From Phymatolithon calcareum (Eukaryota; Rhodophyta; Florideophyceae; Hapalidiales): DNA of 64,000 nucleotides. Below are positions 10,032 through 18,031 of the stretch, piece by piece. The position numbers and the translations under genes are program-made. The notes beneath the pieces are model-generated. The model made no database searches. It saw only the letters and a program-made list of their open reading frames with translations, and was not told where the DNA came from. Where the stretch lies: positions 682,001 to 746,000 of the forward strand of contig OZ345359.1 of NCBI GenBank assembly GCA_977006965.1, given 5' to 3'. Numbering within the stretch: the stretch's first letter is position 1; the number at the start of each line of letters is the position of its first letter.

Positions 10032-10837
10032 CAGGCTTGGAACCAATTTGATTGCAATTCCAATTAATTGCAATTAATTGCAATTCGAGTTAATTGTACA
10101 ATAGACTCGTGATTGAAATTTGCGAGGTACGATGAGCATCTAATTGCAATGTGTATTTCTCACGAAGATTCAATTGCGATGCGTATTGCGCTACGTTTTT
10201 CTCTATTTATATGCTGAATTAGAAAAAAGCTTCGTTTTCTTACGCATTCGATGTATTTGAATACGTACCCCTTTTGTACTTTCAACATACGTCTATGTTA
10301 GCACATTGCTTCAGATAAACGTGGCTGCTGCATAGAAGTACGATGGTACTCATATAAAAGTCAAAGAGACTGCTAAGTTAATATCGCCAGGGCCAAATTC
10401 ACCATGTCGCCTCCATCACGCAAACCGTCGAAGAAAGAGGTGGTCCTACTTCTCATGAAGAAGGTCCGCGAAGAACTTCGCGATGTCAACATTCGTCGAG
10501 GATCCGATGTTCGAACAAATGTGACTTTTCAAGTGTTTCAGTGCTCGGGTGGAGAGACATGCACCTCCCAGTCAAAACCGGAATTCGTTTTTGAGCACAA
10601 CAAGGGCTACACAAACCCCTACAACCATCTCAAGTCGTGCCTGGTGAACGGAAACGAAGAAGAGTTAGGCTTCGCTAATTGGTAAACGAATTGCAGTAAA
10701 GGGTAGGAATTGCAGTATCGATTGGAGTAGGGATTGCCAATTGCAGTTTAAATTGAAAAGAAGAAGCTACGAACAGTTGAATTGCACGATTGCTCTTTCC
10801 TTCAGCAATTCCAGCAATTAAATTGGTTCCAAGCCTG
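10032..10837 (+). mobile_element. Non-autonomous hAT-like DNA transposon with 8-bp TSDs
   Basis: The left end begins CAGGCTTGGAACCAATTTGA and the right end is its inverse complement, with the first 18 bases identical and good similarity beyond. Outside each end stands the same octamer ACCACAAC (10024-10031 and 10838-10845), a perfect 8-bp target-site duplication. Termini starting CAG, short imperfect inverted repeats and an 8-bp duplication are the established signature of the hAT superfamily. The 806-bp element has AATT-rich subterminal repeats and carries one 93-codon ORF with a BED-like motif, but no transposase catalytic domain, so it must depend on an enzyme encoded elsewhere. The intact TSD suggests a fairly recent insertion. 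Confidence 0.85.
10404..10685 (+). CDS. Small BED-finger-like protein inside the hAT element
   Basis: A 93-residue ORF with an ATG start in a good context (ACCATGT), lying inside the transposon. It has a basic N-terminus (PPSRKPSKKE), an amphipathic helix, and a Cys/His pattern C-x5-C ... NPYNHLKSC that resembles the DNA-binding BED zinc finger found at the N-terminus of hAT transposases, though with a terminal Cys in place of His. It ends at TAA shortly before the right subterminal repeats. It could be the remaining first exon of a deleted transposase or a free DNA-binding protein. The BED assignment is by pattern only. Confidence 0.5.
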   Translation: MSPPSRKPSKKEVVLLLMKKVREELRDVNIRRGSDVRTNVTFQVFQCSGGETCTSQSKPEFVFEHNKGYTNPYNHLKSCLVNGNEEELGFANW

Positions 10838-12253
10838 ACCACAACTGCAAGCTCGAACGGCGAGAATGGAGATGGACAAAGCATCCATCCAGCTACACCT
10901 AATGGACTAATTGTACAAGACGCTTACAAGAGCCTGGAGACAATTTGCAAGCTCAAGAAAAGCAGTCTGTTTTCAAGTTGTGGTTCTTGCGTGCTCTTGA
11001 AATAAAATTAGAAAATATTCCCCAACTTTGTACACAGGTTTCAATCCTGAACTCATGGTTAAAATGGAAGTCATGAGGCAACAAAAGAGGGAGCTCTTGA
11101 AGGTTAATGTGCGGCATAATACGGTACCTTACAGGAGCTACGGTAGATCTCCAATGATAGGATTTCCGTCCCAAGAACTTGTTCACTCTTGTAAGAGCAT
11201 AAGTGTTGCTGCATAGTGCCATTATTGACCGCGTCTTCAAGCCGTTGATAGAGGGCTCGCAACCCGGCCAACGTAAAGGATTCCTGTGACGACTCTCTGG
11301 AGGAGTCCAAATACAAGACGAACCAGACGTTGATGTTAAACATCCCCATTTTCTCGTGTTAAACCAAAAATGAAACAGCGCAATGCCGAAGAAAAGAAAT
11401 CTACTGCTGTGCAGCACATGACATGTAGGGTAGCAGCCATTTGCGGAAATCTGAACACGTCTCGCCTCTGCGAGGGGCGGGTCCTTTTCGCGCAAACTAA
11501 GTGCCATTCAGTAAAACAAATACTGTGGAGGAAAGACATTTTCAGTCGTGAGCTCCTGTTCGATTTACGGTGGAGCAGAGAGCCCTGGCAACTTGTGCAA
11601 TTTGATGAACAGATGCACTGACTGGCTGGGCGTTCCACACGAGACGATAATGATGACAAGGTTCTCCAGACGCGAAGCAAATTTATACCCTGACTCGCGA
11701 TGAACTTAATACGACTTACCCAAATAGAAAATGTGCAGAACCAGAGAGATTAGTGATTGCCAGTGCCATTTTTGAATTGTGGCTCTGATTGGCGCTCGAA
11801 AGCAATAAGTCTTTCCATTGGCTTGGCCTGGAAGTGCTTCCGAACTCAGGTACAATTTCCCTCGCCACTGTCGAGGGTACCGTGGTAATATTTTACGGTC
11901 CTGTACAAGTGTTCGGGGCACATGCATTTACTTTTCGTATTCGACTGACTTTTCGGGCGTGATTTCTGCACATCTTCAAAATAACCGTCGTGAGTATTGC
12001 CAGCAAATCTCACCCCGGTTTGTATTATAAATCCCGTTGTCCAGGGTGCATGCATTCTTTAGCAACTCCGAGGCCTTTAAATTGGAAATACTGTTCTACA
12101 TGTAGACTACAGAGCCGTCTAAACGGCTGAACAGCTGAAGTTTTTCTCAAATTTGCAGCATAATACCGACAGCTCTCTGATCTAAAACGGGAAAAAAGGG
12201 AATAGCTGAGTGCAAGGATCTCTTGGATGTGCACATAGTGCGAATGTTTTAAA

Positions 12254-12358
12254 CATTAAAATGGAGTTAAAGATTTTAACAATTTGTGCCCTTCCAAAAC
12301 GTACCAATGCTACACCACACTAGACCCCCATCGCATTAAAACTAAACTAAACAATCGT
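12254..12358 (+). repeat. 105-bp direct repeat, copy A
   Basis: Begins CATTAAAATGGAGTTAAAGA and ends ACAATCGT. The same sequence recurs at 14659-14763 in the same orientation with, by my count, about eight differences. Both copies neighbour fragments that share the motif GIDAVE.S..PQ.TPK, so the repeat looks like part of a duplicated gene segment, perhaps a 3' untranslated region. Confidence 0.85.
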
Positions 12359-12464
12359 ATATAGCCTTCGTTGTGGATTTGTTCCTCGGAGTACAAGGTA
12401 CAGAACCAGGCGCCTGTCATACCTTACAATGATTTTCAACATGCCGTGCCTCAAACCAAGGTCA

Positions 12465-12678
12465 CGGAGGTTTGCTTCTTCTTGATTCCGCCTCCGGTTG
12501 CAAAGTTGAGTTGATCTACGCGGGCATTGACGCAGTAGAAAAGTCAGGAAAGCCCCAGAAGACACCAAAGTGTTGCACTTTCGAAGTCAAGGAATATAAC
12601 ACCCTCGAGAAGACAAGACACAATTTGCCTCAAGTTACTCCGTTTGGGAGACAGTCGCGTGTTCTCATGACCAATTGA
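12465..12678 (+). pseudogene. Fragment paralogous to the kinase-associated tail at 14.4-14.6 kb
   Basis: The frame reads GIDAVEKSGKPQKTPK around 12525-12570, against GIDAVETSENPQRTPK at about 14500-14550. Flanking sequence also aligns loosely. It has no plausible start of its own and no recognisable domain. I take it as a second decayed copy of the C-terminal tail of the same gene; function unknown. Confidence 0.45.
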
Positions 12679-13501
12679 AAGACAGCGGCTCTGAATGGGC
12701 GACACGTCGAACTCCACGGCCGTTGATCAGATTCGGAATATTATAAATGTCGAGCACAGCGTTGAGTCGGAACTCAGTCGGAAGGAATATCGGCTCAGTA
12801 CTCCTTCGTGTAGCTAGCCGAGCAAACATACCGTTTGCTATTCGCGCATAACGACATTGTGAGTTAAGAGCTTTCCTGACCACACAATACTCATAACGTC
12901 TGGGTATCGTATTCGCACTGTCTGTCAAACGCTCAAGATTATTAGCGTTAGCAAGACTGTGTCGGTTAGGTGATCAGCATCATGCTGGCGATTATTATCA
13001 GCAGACACTCTGAATGTGAGACCCTGCGTGTCATCACAGTTAGCTTCACTTATCTAGGGGTATATAAGCAGGTCAAACACACACCTTCAGTAAAGGAAGG
13101 CACCGATTTCTGCACACTTCGGGAGTGTACGGACAGAAGTGGCCGGTGTAGGCGTCGCGACATGCCCAATCCCCATTCTGGGAAATCAGCGGTCACAACG
13201 GATCACCATGACTAACTAAATGCTGTGCGACGACATTCTTGAACTGCACGTGGACCTTCGCGAGGTTCTACAACGCTGAACGCGCGAAAGGTAATATGCT
13301 TTCTTTTTGTTCTGAACTGTTCATTTATGTTTTGCGACACCAAGTTTGATGAAATACAAGCCACGCAGGGGCCGAATCGTTTGCGTAAGCAGGAACATGG
13401 AAGTAGCGCGGAATGGTGGCTGGCGCGGAAGTAGACGCCCAAGAGAGTGTGTTGGCCGTCTCTTCGTGGCTCACTGTTCGGTTCAAAAAAGAGTGCTGAG
13501 C

Positions 13502-13672
13502 ATGACTTCGGGTTCCCTCGAGCACCTTCTTGACTTAGTGCAGAAGAAGAAGGAAAATCACTTCGAGTGCGAGATCGTATTTCTTATGCGCACGGCTCTG
13601 CGAGGATTGTGTGCCGTGCCCAGCTGTGGAGTAATGAATCGAGATCTGAAACTGGGTAATCTCAATGCATCA
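13502..13672 (+). pseudogene. Protein-kinase fragment, plus-strand copy (alpha-D to catalytic loop)
   Basis: Reads MTSGSLEHLLDLVQKKKE ... CEIVFLMRTALRGL ... SCGVMNRDLKLGNLN. GSLEHLL is the kinase segment after the hinge, and NRDLKLGN is the catalytic loop HRDLK..N with His replaced by Asn. Nothing upstream in this strand provides an N-lobe, and downstream the sequence turns back on itself as an inverted copy. It is therefore a kinase piece and not a gene. The long charged alpha-D insert is reminiscent of NEK-type kinases, but the family cannot be fixed. Confidence 0.75.
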
Positions 13673-13796
13673 TTTTACAGCTATGCACGGCACACAAGCT
13701 TTAGAGAGCCGCCTGCATAGGAAATGCGATCTCGCACTCGAACAGATTTTCCTTCTTCTTCAGCTTCACCAAGTGAAGAAGGTATTCGAGGGAACC
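13511..13796. repeat. Long imperfect hairpin in kinase pseudogene (arms about 110 bp)
   Basis: The left arm 13511-13619 and right arm 13685-13796 are inverted complements with scattered differences and small indels, around a 65-base loop that holds the catalytic-loop codons. Both arms encode the same kinase segment (GSLE.LL ... FECEI), each on its own strand, so the hairpin arose by inverted duplication of coding sequence. Confidence 0.85.
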
Positions 13797-13827
13797 AAAG
13801 GTGGCATATTCCATCACGAGGTTGAGC

Positions 13828-13860
13828 GTCGACTGCGTCGTGTTACACGACGCAGTCGAC
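13828..13860. repeat. Palindrome, 15-bp perfect arms, 3-bp spacer
   Basis: The arms GTCGACTGCGTCGTG and CACGACGCAGTCGAC flank TTA. On the minus strand the proximal arm continues into the kinase hinge (QSTLNLVMEY), so the distal arm is an inverted copy of kinase codons. Confidence 0.9.
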
Positions 13861-13864
13861 GAAC

Positions 13865-13921
13865 GTGATCGGAATGTACGAGGCGTACACGACTCGTGTA
13901 CGCCTCGAACAGTCCGATCAC
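13865..13921. repeat. Imperfect palindrome, about 28-bp arms, no spacer
   Basis: Arms meet at 13892/13893. Each encodes the peptide F/YEAYT in its own direction (ACGAGGCGTACACGA against its inverse). It sits directly beside the previous palindrome and with it separates two kinase segments that are contiguous in normal kinases. Confidence 0.85.
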
Positions 13922-14068
13922 ATTCGGATATTTCACGCTCCGAAGCCGGTACATGACGTCGAGCTCGCCAAGCGCCATCGTGCGCTCTTCATCCGATACG
14001 GTGCTTACGTGCTTCATGGCAACGTGACAGTTGCCGTCAAAAGCGCGAGTATCAACGCCAAAGGTACC

Positions 14069-14241
14069 AAGCTTCACGTCCCCGTCGAGAGAACTCCACC
14101 AGAGATACGCGGCGGTGTTTTGCGGAATCTCCCTGCATCTTCGTCAACGTTCTTCCGCGACGTTGACGAAGGAATTGGCAGGTTCCACAAAACACCGCCG
14201 CGAAACTCTGGTGGAGTCCTCTCGACGACGACGTGAAGCTT
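14069..14241. repeat. Long imperfect hairpin, about 82-bp arms, 9-bp loop
   Basis: Both ends are AAGCTT(CACGTC) in inverted orientation. The arms run inward through CTCCACCAGAG, a GGCGGTGTTTTG block and TTCGTCAACGT to the loop at 14151-14159. Both outer ends encode DVKLG, the start of the kinase piece. Confidence 0.85.
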
Positions 14242-14331
14242 GGGGGATGGAGAATGCGACGGCTGAGGCGGGTGAAAAGTCAGTTGGGAGTTTCTGGACC
14301 TCCAGTTTCTGCACTTGGAGTTGTTGTCGGA

Positions 14332-14407
14332 GGTGCTCGTTATCCTGAAGCAATGATTGCATCGTGGACCACGATACGTTCATTGCTTCAGGAGAACGAG
14401 CAGCACC
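14332..14407. repeat. Imperfect hairpin, about 36-bp arms, 1-bp spacer
   Basis: Starts GGTGCTCGTTATCCTGAAGC and ends with its imperfect inverse. On the plus strand it reads PEAMIASWTTIRSLLQENE and on the minus strand PEAMNVSWSTMQSLLQDNE, i.e. both arms derive from one coiled-coil coding segment. Confidence 0.85.
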
Positions 14408-14640
14408 ACGATTCGTGGTGCGCAAAGTGGCCGCACACGACAAAATTTGAATTGCCAAATGTGGAGGTTCTTCTAGCTTGGAGGTTAATTCTGCGTCCTG
14501 TGGCATTGACGCAGTGGAGACATCAGAAAATCCCCAGCGGACCCCAAAAGAGCACCTTTGGAGGACGCCTAGAATGTGCTCCGCCCTGTATGCGGTAAAG
14601 GACGAAAGTAGGGAAAGGAGATGTCGTGCCGAACACGAGC
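14338..14640 (+). pseudogene. Coiled-coil tail fragment of the kinase-associated gene
   Basis: Plus-strand segments read PEAMIASWTTIRSLLQENE, then SSLEVNSASCGIDAVETSEN and PQRTPKEHLW, ending in a stop near 14640 before the 105-bp repeat copy B. The frame changes within it. Its order after the kinase pieces suggests a kinase with a C-terminal coiled coil, but the arrangement is broken by the hairpins, so this is inference. Confidence 0.4.
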
Positions 14641-14658
14641 CGACTTCGGTCTTTTGAC

Positions 14659-14763
14659 CATTAAAATGGAGTTAGAGATTTTAACAATTTGTGCCCTTTC
14701 AAAACGTGCCAATGCTACACCACACTCAACTCTCATCGCATTAAAACTACACTAAACAATCGT
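14659..14763 (+). repeat. 105-bp direct repeat, copy B
   Basis: Second copy of the element at 12254-12358, same strand, about 2.4 kb away. It lies between the kinase-tail fragment and the 3' end of the MIT/RING gene, 83 bp from that gene's stop. Confidence 0.85.
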
Positions 14764-14845
14764 CTAAATGCCACGCCAGGAAACGCACAAACGACAGATA
14801 CATCGAAAAATACCAAGAAAAGTTAAAGATGCAAAGATGATCCAC

Positions 14846-16771
14846 TCAATGCAATATGTGGCGAATGTCGTCAGGCTTCAGCCGTGCAGAGCAATCCGGC
14901 TGAAGACACCACCCCAGCGCTGAAGATCTGTTTCCACAAGGTGCGCAATACACATGATTACACTTCGCCACAAGGGACGACGGTGCCTTATTACAAACTT
15001 GACACGGTGCAGCAGCTTCCTTCGGATGTGGATCTGCGTCCTCGAACTGCTTCGGATCAACAGGTTCCGTTGGAAACGCCGGCGGTGTAGGCGGCATCCC
15101 CGGCGGAGAACTAATACCAGTTGCCGGCGGCCGCGAGAGCATTTCCTGTCGCTCAGTACCCGACATCCTTGCCTGTCCCGCATCCGACGCATGCAAAGCG
15201 GCCGTGGGCAGAGCTGAGGGCATCGGTGCCGGCATCTGTGGATACATCGGACGTTCTTGCTGTGACAGCGGGTCTTTCAAAGTCAACGAGCTGAAACCGT
15301 CGAGTAAACTTGACGGAGGCGGTGCAAGCGGGGTAATTTTTCGCCCTGCCGTCGATCCCGTCTGTACATTTCCGCCACCATTATTACCGTTATCGTCGTC
15401 ATCTCGTCGTTCGCGCCGCAACTGCGAAATTTTCTTCGGTTGCGACAGCGGAACACTGGCAGAATTGAGCAGAAGAAATCGCTTAATCTCCTCGCAGCGA
15501 TCGAGCATGAGTCCCGCCTCTTTTTCCAGTTTCTTCTTTTCCCCCATGCGGAAACTGTAACTCACATCATTTCCATGATCCAGTCCGGGGATGGACGGGA
15601 TGATAAGTTCAAGGGCCTTCATGTATGCAGCCTGTGCATGCCCCATATTTCCCCGTTCCTCCTCGTCAATGCCGAGCTTTTCCAGCTCACGTCCGCGTCG
15701 AATACGATCCGCCAGTCCCGGATCGATGTAGGTATTGCTTTGCGGTATCGGTTGTGCGGGGATGAACTGCGGTCCTGCGAAACGCGTCGGCATGGAGGGT
15801 AGTGGTCCACCGCCCCCTTGAGCCCATGTGGTCTGATGTGCAGCGGTTGGCGCAATGGGCGGTGGTGGGTTGCTTTGGAACAGAGACGGCATGGCGCTTG
15901 AATGAGGGTCAGGCGGTGGGGCCATCATACTTCTCGCGCCTGGTGAGAGTACCGGTTTTGCCACTGGCGGCAACATTGGACCGGGTCCGGAAGTAAACAT
16001 GGGGGCTTTTGGGGCGAGACTTCCAGGAACTGCAGCGGGGTTCACCGGAATCCCGTAAGCCTTTGCCGCAAATAGTTCCGCGACAGCTCCGGCGGTCTGT
16101 CCCTCCGGAACAACGGGTGGACCTGCGGGTGGATCGATCGGACGGAATGCGGAGCCAGTGCGGGCGGGCGGCGGAGGCGAGGATGCAACCCTTGCTGGAC
16201 CATCGTCCTCGTCATCTGAATGGGGTACAGTATCAGAGTCTGAATCGGAGAAAACGGGTTCGATCGGACGGGCGGGGAGTTCGCTTTCGTCGAAAGGTAG
16301 GTTGTGTATCTCTGCTTCCTTCATTTTAGACTTTCGCTCTCTCTCCCATTCTGCCTCCGCGGCTTCATATTCGGCCTGCCTCGCAGCGCGACGCTCTGCT
16401 TTAGGGTTCGGAACACCTGGCAAAGATGATGCTGAAGATGTGGGCGCGGATTCGCCTCCCGTATCGCGACGGCGGCCCGGAAGACCTTGGAATAGTCTGC
16501 CGGCTGCGGGCTTCGCCGATTGCAATAGACGGTTGAACCTGTTCGGCTTGGAATCGCCTTTTTTTTCCTTGCCGATCGACTGTACCGGTTCAGAAGGAAT
16601 TTCCTCCGGAGTGTATGGCTCGGCGTCGGATGCGGGTTTCTCGGGGATGGCGGGAACGACAGTGGGCGGTGGAGGGGATGGTGTGGGAGGGACGGATGTA
16701 GGCGTGGGCGGCATCGGTGGTGGAGGCGGTGGCGGGGCGACACCCTTGCCGCCCTTTCCGAAGCGCTTCAT
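14846..16771 (-). CDS. Proline-rich protein with MIT-like and C-terminal RING-like domains
   Basis: 641 residues from ATG at 16771. N-terminus MKRFGKGGKG followed by formin-like polyproline runs (11-40). A long disordered region follows with a charged helix (about 125-155) and acidic Ser patches (FSDSDSD, HSDDEDD). Residues about 351-434 form a helical hairpin (ADRIRRGRELEKLGIDEEE ... AQAAYMKALELI ... LMLDRCEEIKRFL) with the spacing of an MIT domain as in VPS4 and other ESCRT-associated proteins. The C-terminal 50 residues hold CQVCNKAPSSLVAKCNHVYC..C and C...DC, a compact RING/treble-clef-like zinc finger ending in DDIRHIL. This combination suggests a ubiquitin ligase or adaptor acting on endosomes; that is inference, and both domain calls are by pattern. 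The 3' flank contains the 105-bp repeat. Confidence 0.7.
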   Translation of the reverse strand: MKRFGKGGKGVAPPPPPPPMPPTPTSVPPTPSPPPPTVVPAIPEKPASDAEPYTPEEIPSEPVQSIGKEKKGDSKPNRFNRLLQSAKPAAGRLFQGLPGRRRDTGGESAPTSSASSLPGVPNPKAERRAARQAEYEAAEAEWERERKSKMKEAEIHNLPFDESELPARPIEPVFSDSDSDTVPHSDDEDDGPARVASSPPPPARTGSAFRPIDPPAGPPVVPEGQTAGAVAELFAAKAYGIPVNPAAVPGSLAPKAPMFTSGPGPMLPPVAKPVLSPGARSMMAPPPDPHSSAMPSLFQSNPPPPIAPTAAHQTTWAQGGGGPLPSMPTRFAGPQFIPAQPIPQSNTYIDPGLADRIRRGRELEKLGIDEEERGNMGHAQAAYMKALELIIPSIPGLDHGNDVSYSFRMGEKKKLEKEAGLMLDRCEEIKRFLLLNSASVPLSQPKKISQLRRERRDDDDNGNNGGGNVQTGSTAGRKITPLAPPPSSLLDGFSSLTLKDPLSQQERPMYPQMPAPMPSALPTAALHASDAGQARMSGTERQEMLSRPPATGISSPPGMPPTPPAFPTEPVDPKQFEDADPHPKEAAAPCQVCNKAPSSLVAKCNHVYCAPCGNRSSALGWCLQPDCSARLKPDDIRHILH

Positions 16772-18031
16772 GCTTCAGTTTGTTGTCGGATGACGTCAAG
16801 GTGGTGGTACGCGTTATGGTTGACGAGAGTGTTTTAAGTACACGAGGAAAACTGTCTTCGTGATGACGGAGACGTGTCATTGTTGCGGAAAAAATGGGCA
16901 TGGCAGAACAGATTGTCGATCCAATGTTACTGTAGATGACAGCTCGACTCTATGTGGCCAATAAAAGAGCCACAAGTGTGTTTTTGATTTTTCCTTAGAC
17001 ACGTGGCGGCGAAAATGACAATGCATCCAGCGATGGTGGCTAATCCAGTGCAAGGCCCTGTGGAGGTTTCGAGCAAGGGATAGTCACTACTACAGTACCC
17101 CCTGCTTCGGGGGCACCTCCTTCGCGATTCCATGAAGCAGCGAAAAACATATGAGTTTTAAGTTTATTTTGTTACTGAAAGAAGCCGGAGAAGTTTTACA
17201 GCCAAGTTCATCGCTTTTACAAGCGATTTACTTGTGCAAAGCATTGTCCTCGAACGTTTTGAAGATGGTCGAAAGCGCCTTCTCGTCGAATGTCTAAAGC
17301 TTGAATAATCGAGACGTTTTCAATGCATGCTGAATACCTACAACGTGAAGTACCAAAGAGTGATTGAAAGTCGCAGGATCGAGCTGGCGGCGGAATAAGG
17401 ACATCATGCAACCGACCGCGCAGGTCGAACCTCAAAGATCACATTCGTTTTTGCACTACTTTTTAAAAGATGAATTGACCTGCTCTAAAAGAGATCTAGT
17501 CCAAGCACACCAACTCTACGAAAAAGGTTTTCAATGGAAGATGAACGCGGCGAGTGTCACTCGTGGTGACGAAGGCAACGCAGTTGAGTTGAGAAAAGCT
17601 TCACTCAGGGAATCACCGCGAGGTCGTTTCTCTTCATTTCTTGTACACAAGAAATGAAGAGAAGCGACCTTGCAGTGATTCCCTTCCTGTACAGTACACG
17701 AAGATATCAGTATCACAGCTTGTTGACATCAACAAGCGATGGCGCTGGAGAGTTCCTTTCCAACAGTTTGGTTGTTCGCAATACATCTTTTCATTGGTTG
17801 ATCCTCCTTCGACAACACAGTCGTCAAAGCTCTTGGATGTTGCCCAAAAATCATTGTGTTCTGGACGTTGTCATACGTGTACGACCACTGTAAGAAGCTG
17901 CCAGGTGATGACTCGGAAGCATGCATGCCCTCGGTCTCGAACTCACATAAAGAACATCGTCGCCTGTGAGGCTGGTAAACCCTCAAGCTCCCCACCGATC
18001 GACCACCCTCGACAAGATCTGGATTAGAGAG
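16772..18031. other. Intergenic stretch between MIT/RING and NCBP3 genes
   Basis: 1.26 kb between divergent genes. It presumably contains both promoters and carries the hairpin at 17608-17683. The NCBP3 frame is open upstream to 17966 without another ATG. No other gene is seen. Confidence 0.5.
17608..17683. repeat. Inverted repeat, 37-bp arms, 2-bp spacer
   Basis: Starts GGGAATCACCGCGAGGTCG and folds at AC (17645-17646). Three mismatches between arms by my count (each a transition). Located in the region upstream of the NCBP3 gene. Confidence 0.9.

Larger units (their letters stand above)
10846..13501. other. Gene-poor stretch with repeats
   Basis: About 2.6 kb to the right of the hAT element. 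I see no intact gene. It holds one copy of a 105-bp repeat (12254-12358) and a paralogous kinase-tail fragment (12465-12678). The remaining short frames on both strands lack motifs. Confidence 0.5.
13690..14089 (-). pseudogene. Protein-kinase fragment, minus-strand copy (N-lobe to alpha-E)
   Basis: Reading leftward from 14089: DVKLGTFGVDTRAFDG (degenerate Gly loop), CHVAMKHVS (the VAxK lysine), ALGELDVMYRLRSVKYPN (alpha-C and beta-4 region), VIGLFEAYT, then after a scrambled palindromic insert STLNLVMEYATFGSLEYLL (hinge) and KKKENLFECEIAF. An in-frame stop follows where the plus-strand copy has ALRGL. The kinase is interrupted by two small hairpins (13828-13860 and 13865-13921) inserted exactly between EAYT and QSTLNL. 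Copies on the two strands overlap in content but differ at many bases. Confidence 0.75.
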
